Under the pieces are notes generated by a model that was given only the letters and a program-made list of their open reading frames with translations, made no database searches and had not been told where the DNA came from. This document shows, piece after piece, positions 1-9,964 of a stretch of DNA of 64,000 nucleotides. The DNA comes from Deltaproteobacteria bacterium (lineage in GTDB: Bacteria; Desulfobacterota; Desulfobulbia; Desulfobulbales; Desulfocapsaceae), in contig JAPLJF010000018.1 in NCBI GenBank assembly GCA_026388715.1, positions 21,033 to 85,032 on the forward strand. The letters are read 5' to 3'. The position numbers and the translations under genes were made by a program. The stretch's first letter is position 1. The number at the start of each line of letters is the position of its first letter.

Positions 1-48
1 TGGCGACTCGGACCAAGACAAATAATCCCTGATTGAGTATATAAAACC

Positions 49-1359
49 ATGCAAGAAGATCGTTTTAACCAGGATTTTTTCCAGTTCCTTCAAGGGTCGC
101 CCACCCCTTTTCACGCGGTCTCGTCCATGGCCGGGAAGTTACGGGACGCCGGCTTTCACCAGCTTGTCGAGACCGAACCTTGGCCGCTTGCGCCCGGCAA
201 TTCCTACTTCATCATCCGCGACAATGGGGCGCTAGTTGCCTTCACCCTGGCCGCAAAAGATTACCAGAATCAGGGTTTCAGGATTGTGGGAACCCATACC
301 GACAGCCCGGCACTGCAGATAAAACCTCTGGGCGGCAAGGCATCACACTCTTTTTTTCAGCTTGGGGTCGAGGTGTACGGCGGGCCGCTGCTGGCCACCT
401 GGTTTGACCGCGATCTCTCCATTGCCGGGAGGGTGGTCTGCGCCACCACAGAGGGCATCCTCACCACCCTGCTTATCGATTTCAAACGGCCGGTGGCGAT
501 CATCCCCAGTCTCGCCATCCACCTTGACCGCGAGGCCAATAATGGCCGCACCATCAACAAGCAGCAAGAACTGGTACCAATTTTCTCCCAGATAACAGGG
601 GGTGATGCGCTAAACTTTTCATCAATTCTTGGCGAACAGATCAAAAAGGAATATCCAGATACTCAGATTGCGACCATCATGGGTTTTGACCTCTTTTGCT
701 ACGCCTGTCAGCCGCCCTCTCTTCTTGGGCTTGGCAATGAATTTATCACCGGCAGCCGCCTTGACAATCTACTCAGTTGTTTTGTTGGGGTCACCGCCAT
801 GACCGAGACGAGAGCAGACAATAACCGCCTGCTGATCTGCAACAATCATGAGGAAATCGGCTCTATTACGGCCGCAGGCGCACAGGGTTCATTCCTCCAC
901 TCGACACTCAAACGCATCATGCCGGATTCAGTCAGCCGGCATCGCGCCCTGCGTGGGTCCTTTTTCATTTCCATGGACAATGCCCACGGCGTCCACCCCA
1001 ATTTCAGCGACAAATCAGACCCGGAACATATGCCTCTGCTCAACCATGGCCCGGTGCTCAAGACCAATGCCAATCAGCGCTACGCCACCACCAGCGTCAG
1101 CGGGGCCATCTATAAAACAATCGCCGCCGAGGCCGGAGTTGTCACCCAGGATTTTGTCATGCGCAGCGACATGGCCTGCGGCAGCACCATTGGCCCCCAT
1201 ACAGCAGCGCGTCTGGGAATCCCCACCGTGGACGTTGGCGCCCCGACCCTGGCCATGCACTCCATCCGCGAAATGACCGGCAGCCACGACCCTTTTCTGT
1301 TGTACAAAACGATCAACCGGTTTCTCACCCGTGACCGCATCCCCCAGACAAACGGATAA
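49..1359 (+). CDS. apeB: M18 family aminopeptidase
   Basis: A probable cytoplasmic zinc aminopeptidase of family M18 that removes N-terminal (often acidic) residues from peptides. The 436 aa product has the usual family length. Metal-ligand and active-site segments are visible: GTHTDSPAL around residues 81-89, NNHEEIGS near 265-272, DNAHGVHPN near 310, and a C-terminal APTLAMHSIREM carrying the last histidine ligand. The ATG lacks an obvious Shine-Dalgarno but gives the expected N-terminus. The next gene follows after 3 bases, so the two are probably co-transcribed. Family assignment is secure; substrate preference is inferred. Confidence 0.93.
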   Translation: MQEDRFNQDFFQFLQGSPTPFHAVSSMAGKLRDAGFHQLVETEPWPLAPGNSYFIIRDNGALVAFTLAAKDYQNQGFRIVGTHTDSPALQIKPLGGKASHSFFQLGVEVYGGPLLATWFDRDLSIAGRVVCATTEGILTTLLIDFKRPVAIIPSLAIHLDREANNGRTINKQQELVPIFSQITGGDALNFSSILGEQIKKEYPDTQIATIMGFDLFCYACQPPSLLGLGNEFITGSRLDNLLSCFVGVTAMTETRADNNRLLICNNHEEIGSITAAGAQGSFLHSTLKRIMPDSVSRHRALRGSFFISMDNAHGVHPNFSDKSDPEHMPLLNHGPVLKTNANQRYATTSVSGAIYKTIAAEAGVVTQDFVMRSDMACGSTIGPHTAARLGIPTVDVGAPTLAMHSIREMTGSHDPFLLYKTINRFLTRDRIPQTNG

Positions 1360-1362
1360 ACA

Positions 1363-2013
1363 ATGCCAACACGAACCTTAAAAAATTCCATTCTCCTGCT
1401 CTGCGCCTGTGCCCTGCTGCTCGTGCCAGTGTCCGGGCACAGCGAGCTCGTAAGCTCCATTAACAAATACAAGGACGTCAACCTCTCCAAAGAACGCCTT
1501 AACAAAATAGGCCAGTACCACGGACTCATCGAATATTTTACAGGATTCACCTTTTTTCAACCACGACACAAGGTCAGCCCTGATTTCATTCGCGCCTTGA
1601 TTCTGGCGGAATCCGACGCCAACCCGAGGGCCATCTCCTCCAAGAACGCCATCGGACTGGGCCAGATCATCTCCAGCACCGGGATAGAGGCTGGCGTTGA
1701 ACTCTCAAAAGGTACCGTCGATTTTCACAATATCAGCCGCGCCAGGCTGAGCAATCTTAGCGAACAGGATCTGTTTGATCCGGCAGTCAATATCCTGCTC
1801 ACCTGTTACCTGATCGCCAAATACAATTATAAATTCAACGGCCAGCTCGCCCTTGTGCTCTCGGCCTGGAATGCCGGTGAGAATATCAAAGAACTGAGAC
1901 AGGGCCAATATGCCCCCTACCAGGAAACCCATGAGCTTATCGGCAAGGTCAACGGCTACTACCTCTGCCTGCTCCAACAGAAAAAAACACGTCTTACCTC
2001 CATAAAAGGTTAA
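1363..2013 (+). CDS. Secreted lytic transglycosylase-like (SLT domain) protein
   Basis: A likely periplasmic peptidoglycan lytic transglycosylase. Residues 1-27 look like a signal peptide (basic start, then LLLCACALLLVPVSG). The SLT core follows: LILAESDANPRA places the catalytic glutamate at residue 83, followed by NAIGLGQI and, near the C-terminus, LVLSAWNAGE, as in goose-lysozyme-type SLT domains. At 216 aa it is a small, single-domain member. It lies 3 bases after the aminopeptidase. Role in wall turnover is inferred from the family. Confidence 0.85.
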   Translation: MPTRTLKNSILLLCACALLLVPVSGHSELVSSINKYKDVNLSKERLNKIGQYHGLIEYFTGFTFFQPRHKVSPDFIRALILAESDANPRAISSKNAIGLGQIISSTGIEAGVELSKGTVDFHNISRARLSNLSEQDLFDPAVNILLTCYLIAKYNYKFNGQLALVLSAWNAGENIKELRQGQYAPYQETHELIGKVNGYYLCLLQQKKTRLTSIKG

Positions 2014-2081
2014 GGGCCAACCCATAAACAGCTATATATCCAGATACCTCCCACCACACCTCCACCAGAAAGAACCAGATC

Positions 2082-2477
2082 ATGCCAACCGACGACCACC
2101 ACTTCTCTCTCCTCCTGCATACGATACGTTCCCTGCTTGGCCCGGAAGGCTGCCCTTGGGACCAGAAGCAAACCATACTCAGCCTGAAAAAATATTTTGT
2201 GGAAGAATTCGCCGAGATTATCACCGCCATCGACAACAATGACCCCGACAATCTCTGTGAGGAACTTGGCGACATGCTCTTTCTGGTGATCCTCATGGCC
2301 GAAATCAATAAAAAAAACGGCACATTTACCCTGCGGGACATCCTCAGAAACATCAATGAAAAGATGATCCGCCGCCATCCCCACGTTTTTGCCGGTGGAG
2401 AAAAAGGAACCGTCGAAGAGCTTGAACAGCAGTGGCGGGCCATCAAATCTCAGGAAAAAGAGAAAAAAACAAATTGA
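2082..2477 (+). CDS. MazG-family nucleotide pyrophosphohydrolase (single domain)
   Basis: A 131 aa single-domain MazG-type nucleoside triphosphate pyrophosphohydrolase, about half the length of two-domain E. coli MazG. Family marks are GCPWDQKQT near residues 24-32, the metal-binding EEFAEI helix, and the ELGDMLFLVI helix near 63-72, followed by IRRHPHVF. Such enzymes hydrolyse non-canonical or excess NTPs to NMP and pyrophosphate. It closes a short co-directional run with the aminopeptidase and transglycosylase, with no shared pathway evident. Confidence 0.9.
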   Translation: MPTDDHHFSLLLHTIRSLLGPEGCPWDQKQTILSLKKYFVEEFAEIITAIDNNDPDNLCEELGDMLFLVILMAEINKKNGTFTLRDILRNINEKMIRRHPHVFAGGEKGTVEELEQQWRAIKSQEKEKKTN

Positions 2478-2563
2478 CACGGCTTGAGAGCCGATGTATT
2501 TATACTTATTTTTCTACATGGTATTGAGTCAATGTAAGATTTTCTTGCATGATTTGATATCTA

Positions 2564-2589
2564 CCTGTCCGGCAATGGTGTCAGACAGG
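2564..2589 (+). promoter_or_regulatory. Candidate S6:S18-binding leader hairpin upstream of rpsF
   Basis: The 200-base leader of rpsF holds a stem CCTGTC (2564-2569) pairing with GACAGG (2584-2589). The loop contains CCGG next to the stem. The S6:S18 complex is known to bind an mRNA leader hairpin with a bulged CCG in many bacteria and so autoregulate this operon. Position and composition fit, but the consensus fold was not computed. Confidence 0.4.
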
Positions 2590-2677
2590 CACCTCTTCGC
2601 TCTCTGTCACTTATTATGAGAGCCGAAAATCAGGGATACACAGATCCCGACAATCATGGGTCCACGAGGAGGAACAC

Positions 2678-3091
2678 ATGCGCAGGTACGAAACGATCTA
2701 TATTCTTCGACCAAACCTTGGCGAAGAAGAGATCAACACGATTATTGACAATACAAATGCCATTATTCTCAGCGAAGGCGGCACCATCATCCTTCTTGAT
2801 CGCTGGGGCTTGCGAAAACTCGCCTATCCGATCAAGAAAGAGAATCAGGGCACTTATATTCTGTGTGATTACGCTACCGAACCAGCCGCAGTATTGGAGT
2901 TGGAGCGGAAGTTCAGGATTGACGATTCTGTCCTCAAATATATGACCATCAAACTCGCGGACAATATCACTGCCGAGAAGATTGAACAGGCCAAGGTGGA
3001 CATAGCGACACGTAAGGCCGCAAAGGAATCTGGAGAATCTGAAGAGACTGAAGAATTCGAAGCTGATGACATCAGCAGTTCTGACGAATAG
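2678..3091 (+). CDS. rpsF: 30S ribosomal protein S6
   Basis: Ribosomal protein S6, which binds the central domain of 16S rRNA as a dimer with S18. The N-terminus (MRRYETIYILRP) and the ERKFRIDDSVLKYM segment are diagnostic. A GAGGAGG-like Shine-Dalgarno precedes the ATG by about 6 bases. The 137 aa length includes an acidic C-terminal tail (EESEETEEFEADD) of the type that E. coli RimK extends; no rimK is visible here. First gene of an rpsF-rpsR-DUF2232-rplI-dnaB cluster. Confidence 0.97.
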   Translation: MRRYETIYILRPNLGEEEINTIIDNTNAIILSEGGTIILLDRWGLRKLAYPIKKENQGTYILCDYATEPAAVLELERKFRIDDSVLKYMTIKLADNITAEKIEQAKVDIATRKAAKESGESEETEEFEADDISSSDE

Positions 3092-3132
3092 AAACTCTCA
3101 TCCATAACTAAATACATATACAGGATACTCAA

Positions 3133-3375
3133 ATGCCTCCCGTAAAACGCGTTTTTGCACGAAAAAAGGTCTGCAGGTTCTGCACCACCGACCAGGAAAC
3201 GGTTATTGACTATAAAGACTTAAAAACAATTCGTTATTTTATTTCAGAGCGGGGAAAGATCATGCCTCGCCGTATTTCTGGAACCTGCGCTACCCACCAG
3301 CGGCAGTTATGTGAAGCCATAAAGAAAGCACGCCAGATTGCCCTGATACCATATACTGGTATCATATTAAAATAA
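3133..3375 (+). CDS. rpsR: 30S ribosomal protein S18
   Basis: Ribosomal protein S18, partner of S6 on the small-subunit platform. The 80 aa length is typical. KKVCRFCT near the N-terminus and [17 protein letters not shown] followed by [12 protein letters not shown] are the family signature. It sits 41 bases after rpsF in the usual order. It retains two cysteines in a CRFC motif, as in zinc-binding (C+) forms of S18. Confidence 0.97.
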   Translation: MPPVKRVFARKKVCRFCTTDQETVIDYKDLKTIRYFISERGKIMPRRISGTCATHQRQLCEAIKKARQIALIPYTGIILK

Positions 3376-3411
3376 AAAGGCTTACGGCGCATTAACAGGT
3401 ATCTTGCAAAA

Positions 3412-4386
3412 GTGAACCCGGTGGTCAAAAACTCTGACGAGATGAAGATATTCAAACATATCTTCATCGTGGCAGGAGTTTTTTTACTACCCGGTCTGCA
3501 GATCGCCGTTTTTGGCTGGCTCTATGGCCTTGTGCCATTGCTTGTTTTTTATTATCTCTGCAGATATGGTAACAATGCTGGCGGCAAGTACATCCTGTCC
3601 GGGGCACTTGTCGCCCTGCTCGCAGGAACGTTTCTGCAGGTGGCAAGCCAGATCCTGCTGGCCATGACCCTGGTTCCGACTGGTTTTATCTTGGCCCGTT
3701 CGGTTGTTCAACAGGAAGCGCCACCGCTGGCCGGACTCAAAGGGTTTGCTGCTTTAAGCATTTCATGGTTTCTCTTTTCCGGAATGATTGCCGTCACCGA
3801 AGGGAGCCATCCTTATTCCATGCTCCTGCTGTCAATCAACCAGGGGATGGACGAAGCGCTGAAGCTGTATCAGGAAAATGAGAAAATCCCGGCTGAGTCT
3901 TTGTATTTACTGACTCAGTCTTTCGCGCAGATAAAAGAAAGGCTGTCCCAACTCATGCCGGCAATTTTGACCAGTATTGCCTTACTTATCGTATGGTTGG
4001 CAATGGTTCTCGGCAACAGGTTACTCGATAAAAATACCGGACAGAGTCCTTGGCCCGAATATCAATACTGGCAACTGCCGGAGAAACTTGTCTGGTTAGT
4101 CGTCGCAGCAGCAGCCCTGGCCCTGCTGCCTTTGCCGCTGGCAAGAACCATTGGTTTTAATCTGTTATTGATAGCCAGTGTTATTTATTGTTTCCAGGGC
4201 CTTTCCATTGCCCTCTTTTTTTTAAATAAATGGAAAGTCCCTTTATTTATCCGTTCCCTTCTCTATGTGATTATCGTTTTCCAATCATTGGGAACCATTT
4301 TTTTATCAGTGATCGGACTTGCTGATGTCTGGTTTGATTTAAGACATGCTGGCAGTCATGATTCGAATCAGAAAAAACCTTTATAA
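3412..4386 (+). CDS. DUF2232 (YybS-like) integral membrane protein
   Basis: A polytopic membrane protein of the DUF2232/YybS type, function unknown. About eight hydrophobic segments are evident (for example residues 20-70, 80-105, 110-135, 185-205, 225-245, 255-280 and 285-305). Its placement between rpsR and rplI is the strongest identifier, because this order is conserved in Desulfobacterota and Firmicutes. Start is uncertain: the GTG at 3412 gives the full ORF, while an in-frame ATG at 3442 (MKIFKHIFIV) would remove 10 residues. Confidence 0.75.
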   Translation: MNPVVKNSDEMKIFKHIFIVAGVFLLPGLQIAVFGWLYGLVPLLVFYYLCRYGNNAGGKYILSGALVALLAGTFLQVASQILLAMTLVPTGFILARSVVQQEAPPLAGLKGFAALSISWFLFSGMIAVTEGSHPYSMLLLSINQGMDEALKLYQENEKIPAESLYLLTQSFAQIKERLSQLMPAILTSIALLIVWLAMVLGNRLLDKNTGQSPWPEYQYWQLPEKLVWLVVAAAALALLPLPLARTIGFNLLLIASVIYCFQGLSIALFFLNKWKVPLFIRSLLYVIIVFQSLGTIFLSVIGLADVWFDLRHAGSHDSNQKKPL

Positions 4387-4444
4387 GATATTTCTGCGAA
4401 TCAGAACAAGCCTCTCTACGCAAACAACTTTAAGGAGCAACACC

Positions 4445-4900
4445 ATGGAACTTATATTGAAAGAAACCATAAGCACCCTCGGCCAGGAAGGCGCAATCGT
4501 CAACGTAAAAGCAGGATATGGCCGCAACTATCTGCTGCCACACGGCAAGGCTGTTCTGGCCAACGTCCAGAACAAGTCAATTCTGGACCGGAGCCTGGCC
4601 ACTATCAAGGCCAAGCTGGAACAGGAACGTCAGCAGGCAGAAGGGCTCTCCAAAAAACTGGCAGGAATCACCATTACCATCGTCCAGCTCGCTGGAGATG
4701 ATTCCAGGCTGTTTGGTTCCGTCACCAGCACTGACATTCATCAGAAACTGGCAGAGATGGGCATTGCTATCGACAAGAAGCAGATCGTTCTCGCCGATCC
4801 CATCAAGACCCTGGGCGAGTTCACTGTTAAGATCAAGGCCGGTTTTCAAATGACCACTGATATCATTGTCAAGATCGTGCCCACTATAGAGAAAGCCTGA
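4445..4900 (+). CDS. rplI: 50S ribosomal protein L9
   Basis: Ribosomal protein L9, 151 aa, the elongated two-domain protein at the base of the L1 stalk that affects frame maintenance. The start is fixed by AAGGAG upstream of ATG and by the canonical beginning MELILKETISTLGQEG; the frame is open further upstream but that part is not L9. GYGRNYLLPHGKAVLA is the N-domain signature, and GRLFGSVTS-like text (SRLFGSVTSTDI) marks the C-domain. Confidence 0.97.
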   Translation: MELILKETISTLGQEGAIVNVKAGYGRNYLLPHGKAVLANVQNKSILDRSLATIKAKLEQERQQAEGLSKKLAGITITIVQLAGDDSRLFGSVTSTDIHQKLAEMGIAIDKKQIVLADPIKTLGEFTVKIKAGFQMTTDIIVKIVPTIEKA

Positions 4901-4912
4901 TTGAATGACAGG

Positions 4913-4976
4913 TTAGGAGTTGTAACGAAAGATAGCCATTAACTTTCCGGCCATTTCGTTACAGCTCCTTATGCCG
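4913..4976. repeat. Dispersed palindromic repeat, copy 1
   Basis: An imperfect inverted repeat of about 60 bp beginning TTAGGAGTTGTAACGAAA and ending CATTTCGTTACAGCTCC plus TTATGCCG. The same arms recur at 9156-9307, 31836-31897 and 40509-40570. The two arms can form a stem of about 20 bp with mismatches and a loop of about 11 bases. It lies in the rplI-dnaB gap. Confidence 0.75.
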
Positions 4977-5048
4977 GTCACGGTATTCCATGTTACGATT
5001 ATTTTTGAATGACAGGTTGGCTTTATCAAACGCCATGCTCTGCCAGTC

Positions 5049-5086
5049 AACACACCGTCAAGAGGCACCCTCCTCTTCGGTGTGTT
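5049..5086. terminator. Strong hairpin between rplI and dnaB
   Basis: AACACACCG (5049-5057) pairs with CGGTGTGTT (5078-5086) and AAGAGG (5060-5065) with CCTCTT (5072-5077), a 15 bp stem interrupted only by a 2-base bulge. The run after it (GTCATTTTAC) is a poor U-tract, so it may be an attenuator or mRNA-stability element rather than an efficient terminator. Confidence 0.5.
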
Positions 5087-5122
5087 GTCATTTTACATCC
5101 TCTTTTCATGGTCAAAATCAAG

Positions 5123-6514
<1,392 letters not shown>

Positions 6515-6592
6515 CACCGACGTCAGATAAAAATCTGCATACAAGCCGGTTTTCCCCCTATACCTTCCAGTTTTTCACCCCGAGGCACAAGC

Positions 6593-9097
6593 ATGTCCAC
6601 CACCGCAGATTCAGAAAAGAAATATGATTTCAAAACCATAGAGGCCAACTGGCAGGAGTTCTGGCAGCGGGAAGCGAGCTACAAGGCCTCTGAAGATGAC
6701 CCGCGCGAAAAGTATTATGTACTGGAGATGTTTCCTTATCCTTCGGGCCGCATTCATATGGGTCATGTCCGTAATTATTCCATCGGGGACGTCATCGCTC
6801 GCTACAAGCGGTTGCGAGGGTTCAATGTCCTCCATCCCATGGGCTGGGACGCCTTTGGTCTGCCCGCGGAAAATGCCGCCCAGAAAAACAATACCCACCC
6901 GGCCCGCTGGACCTACGAAAACATTGATTATATGCGCAACCAGTTGCGCCAGCTCGGCCTTTCCTATGACTGGGACCGCGAGATTGCCACCTGCAACCCC
7001 GCCTATTATCGTTGGGAGCAGCTTCTTTTTCTCCAGATGTATGAAAAAGGGCTCGCTTATCAGAAAAACACCACCGTCAACTGGTGCAATTCCTGCCAGA
7101 CCGTGCTTGCCAATGAACAGGTGATAGATGGGACCTGCTGGCGCTGCGACGAACCTGTCACCCCCAGGCAGATGAATGGCTGGTTTTTCAAGATTACCGC
7201 TTACGCCGAGGAACTCCTCCGCGATCTTGACAAACTGAGCGGCTGGCCGGATAAGGTTGTGACCATGCAGCGCAACTGGATCGGCAAATCAGAGGGCCTT
7301 ACCTGTGATTTCAAGATTGAGGGAAGCAAGGAGATCCTTTCCATTTTCACCACTCGTCCAGACACCATCTTTGGCGTGACCTTCATGTCCATTGCCCCTG
7401 AACATCCCCTGATTGAGACGCTCATCAAGGGGTCGGAGCGGGAGCAGGAGATCCGGAACTTTATTGCCGCCACTATCCTGGAAAAGCAGCAACAAAAGCC
7501 TGATGATGAACAGGAGAAAAAAGGGATCTTTACCGGACGCTACTGCATCAATCCCTTTAACGGGGACAAGGTCCCGGTCTATGTGGCCAATTTTATCCTC
7601 ATGGGCTATGGCACCGGGGCCGTTATGGCCGTGCCCGCCCATGACCAGCGGGACTTTGAATTTGCCCAAAAATATGATCTGGCCATCAAGCCGGTGGTCA
7701 TCCCGGAAGGCGCGACCATCAAAGCAAGCGAGTTGGAGGCGGCAGCCATCGATCAAGGTCTGCTGGCCGATTCAGGGACATTCAGTGGCATGCCATCGCT
7801 TGAGGCCAAACAGGCGATTATCGCTCACGCCACCACTCAGGGTTTTGGCGCGGCCCATACCACCTATCGGCTGCGCGACTGGGGAATTTCCCGGCAGCGT
7901 TACTGGGGGGCCCCAATCCCCATGATTTACTGTGATAAATGCGGAGTCCAGCCCGTGCCGGTAGAACAGCTGCCGCTGATCCTGCCGGAAGACATTGATT
8001 CGGGACAGAATACCTGTTCCCCCCTGCACCAGCGCGACTCCTTCATCAAGACCACGTGCCCGGCCTGCGGTGGCGAGGCACGGCGCGAGACCGATACTAT
8101 GGACACCTTTGTCGAGTCATCCTGGTATTTTGCCCGTTATACCAGTCCCCGCAATACCCAGTCTCCCATAGACCGGGCCAAGGCCGCCCACTGGCTGCCG
8201 GTGGATCAGTATATCGGGGGGGTGGAACATGCCATCCTCCACCTGCTCTACTCCCGTTTTTTCACGAAGGTGCTCCGTGATCTCGGCTACCTCGACATCG
8301 ACGAACCGTTCACCAACCTCCTCACCCAGGGGATGGTGATCAAGGATGGTGCCAAGATGTCAAAATCGAAGGGCAACGTTGTTGACCCCAACGACCTGAT
8401 TCACGAATATGGGGCGGATACGGTCCGTCTATTCAGTCTTTTTGCCGCCCCTCCTGAAAAAGATCTGGAATGGAATGCAAAAGGGGTGGAAGGGGCCTTC
8501 CGCTTTCTCAACCGCATCTATCGCTATGTCATGGGCCACAAGGAACTCCTGACCCAATCAGACAAAAAGATCGAGCTCCGCTGTGAGGCGGACCAGGCCC
8601 TCCATCGCAAGACCCACCAGACCATCCACAGGGTGACCCTGAACATCGAGAACAACTTTCACTTCAACACCGCCATCAGCGGGATCATGGAGTTGTTTAA
8701 TACCCTGACTACCCTGGCGCCTATGGAAGGTGACAGGCCTCAGAACAAACTGACTCCTGCCGTGGTCCATGAAGCGGTTCAGGCGATTCTCCTCCTGCTC
8801 TCCCCCATGGTTCCGCATTTCTGCGCCGAACTCTGGCAGCAGCTCGGCAAAACCCACCCCATTGACCAGGAACAGTGGCCGACTTTTGACATCGAAGCCG
8901 CCAAAGAAGAGGAACTGACCGTCGTTGTTCAGGTCAACGGCAAGGTTCGTTCCCGGCTTCAGGTTCCAGCGGATATCGACGATGAGGTAATCAAGGAAAT
9001 GGCGCTGAACGACAGGAATGTTCAGAAAATTATTCTTTCCCAGCCCGTCAAAAAAATTATTATCGTGCAGAAGAAGCTTGTTAATATTGTTCTTTAA
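6593..9097 (+). CDS. leuS: Leucyl-tRNA synthetase
   Basis: Class I aminoacyl-tRNA synthetase charging tRNA-Leu, 834 aa. The HIGH-type motif is PYPSGRIHMGHVRNY near residues 48-62, a zinc-ribbon-like NWCNSCQTVLANEQV follows near 165, the CP1 editing domain includes TTRPDTIFGVTF, and the KMSKS motif is GAKMSKSKGNVVDPND. The C-terminal VQVNGKVRSRLQVP segment is also typical. The downstream lptE matches the common leuS-lptE linkage, although a repeat cluster separates them. Confidence 0.98.
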   Translation: MSTTADSEKKYDFKTIEANWQEFWQREASYKASEDDPREKYYVLEMFPYPSGRIHMGHVRNYSIGDVIARYKRLRGFNVLHPMGWDAFGLPAENAAQKNNTHPARWTYENIDYMRNQLRQLGLSYDWDREIATCNPAYYRWEQLLFLQMYEKGLAYQKNTTVNWCNSCQTVLANEQVIDGTCWRCDEPVTPRQMNGWFFKITAYAEELLRDLDKLSGWPDKVVTMQRNWIGKSEGLTCDFKIEGSKEILSIFTTRPDTIFGVTFMSIAPEHPLIETLIKGSEREQEIRNFIAATILEKQQQKPDDEQEKKGIFTGRYCINPFNGDKVPVYVANFILMGYGTGAVMAVPAHDQRDFEFAQKYDLAIKPVVIPEGATIKASELEAAAIDQGLLADSGTFSGMPSLEAKQAIIAHATTQGFGAAHTTYRLRDWGISRQRYWGAPIPMIYCDKCGVQPVPVEQLPLILPEDIDSGQNTCSPLHQRDSFIKTTCPACGGEARRETDTMDTFVESSWYFARYTSPRNTQSPIDRAKAAHWLPVDQYIGGVEHAILHLLYSRFFTKVLRDLGYLDIDEPFTNLLTQGMVIKDGAKMSKSKGNVVDPNDLIHEYGADTVRLFSLFAAPPEKDLEWNAKGVEGAFRFLNRIYRYVMGHKELLTQSDKKIELRCEADQALHRKTHQTIHRVTLNIENNFHFNTAISGIMELFNTLTTLAPMEGDRPQNKLTPAVVHEAVQAILLLLSPMVPHFCAELWQQLGKTHPIDQEQWPTFDIEAAKEEELTVVVQVNGKVRSRLQVPADIDDEVIKEMALNDRNVQKIILSQPVKKIIIVQKKLVNIVL

Positions 9098-9155
9098 GGA
9101 TATTTTAATTAAACTTTCTTAAAAATAAGGGAGAGTAGCTTTACCTTTAAACCGT

Positions 9156-9307
9156 TGTCATGGTTATTTCGTAAGGGCTCCTTGTATGTTATATGCCAGG
9201 CGCCGCTTCATAGAAACAGGCCGCAAAGATTGGCTGTTTCTATGAAGCGGCATAAGGTGCCGTAATAAAATAAGCAAAACAGCACTGCTTATTTCATAAC
9301 GGCACCT
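9156..9307. repeat. Cluster of palindromes including dispersed repeat, copy 2
   Basis: Three nested structures fill the leuS-lptE gap. A partial repeat half (GGTTATTTCGTAAGGGCTCC) lies at about 9161-9180. A perfect 18 bp stem follows: 9202-9219 (GCCGCTTCATAGAAACAG) pairs with 9234-9251. Then 9255-9306 (AGGTGCCGTAAT... to ...ATAACGGCACCT) is a diverged full copy of the family seen at 4913, 31836 and 40509. None codes for protein. They could limit read-through or protect mRNA ends. Confidence 0.7.
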
Positions 9308-9331
9308 AAACTTAAATATTGGAGTAATCTG

Positions 9332-9856
9332 TTGAAAACATCACTGCGCCTCAACTCACTCTTTCTCCTGACAGCCCTGATTCTTAGCGCCTGCGGATAT
9401 CATAATCCTTATATCTATACCGGGCCGGAAAAATCCATCTATGTAACCCACTGGAAGAACAAGACCAATGCCCTGCAACTGGACGCCAAAATTTATCAAT
9501 CCCTCACCCACTGGTTTCAAAAAACCAACTCGATCAAGGTAACAAAAGAAAAGACCGGAGCCGATCTTATCCTGGCGGGCGAAATTCTTTCTATTTATCT
9601 GCCAAGCCTCTCTTACGGTCTTGGCAATAGTGCCACCTCAGTCCAGGTCATTCTCACCGTCCGCTACATCCTCAAAGATATCAAAACGGGTGAAGTGCTC
9701 TTGGAGGTCCCAAGCGAAAGGTGGACTGAAGATTCACGGACCACACAAAGCTCAACAGTAACCACCGACAATGAAGACCGGGCCTTGGCAACCATTATTG
9801 ACAATCTTTCCGAGAAGATTTACATAAAGGCACTTGGCAGGCTGTCGACGCCCTAA
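9332..9856 (+). CDS. lptE: LptE-like LPS-assembly lipoprotein
   Basis: A 174 aa outer-membrane lipoprotein resembling LptE, which plugs the LptD barrel during lipopolysaccharide delivery. A signal peptide ends in the lipobox LSAC with Cys at residue 21, followed by GYHN, close to the GYHL seen in LptE proteins. The start is TTG, supported by GGAG 7 bases upstream and no better ATG. Later text (NKTNALQLDAKIYQSL, then VTVRYILKD-like sequence) fits the family fold. Sequence is weakly conserved in this family, so context after leuS carries weight. Confidence 0.8.
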   Translation: MKTSLRLNSLFLLTALILSACGYHNPYIYTGPEKSIYVTHWKNKTNALQLDAKIYQSLTHWFQKTNSIKVTKEKTGADLILAGEILSIYLPSLSYGLGNSATSVQVILTVRYILKDIKTGEVLLEVPSERWTEDSRTTQSSTVTTDNEDRALATIIDNLSEKIYIKALGRLSTP

Positions 9857-9902
9857 CGGTCAAACCGGGGAAAATTTTTCAATTTTTTCTCTCTTTTAAA
9901 GC

Positions 9903-9938
9903 AAAAAGGCCATCCTTGAAACCAGGGACGGCCTTTTT
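9903..9938. terminator. Bidirectional terminator between lptE and transketolase
   Basis: AAAAAGGCC (9903-9911) pairs with GGCCTTTTT (9930-9938), with TCC/GGA extending the stem around a loop near TTGAAACCA. The A-run before and T-run after make it suitable for both converging genes. Confidence 0.8.
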
Positions 9939-9964
9939 ACTTTCTTCTTTTCAGCGTCGCCAGC

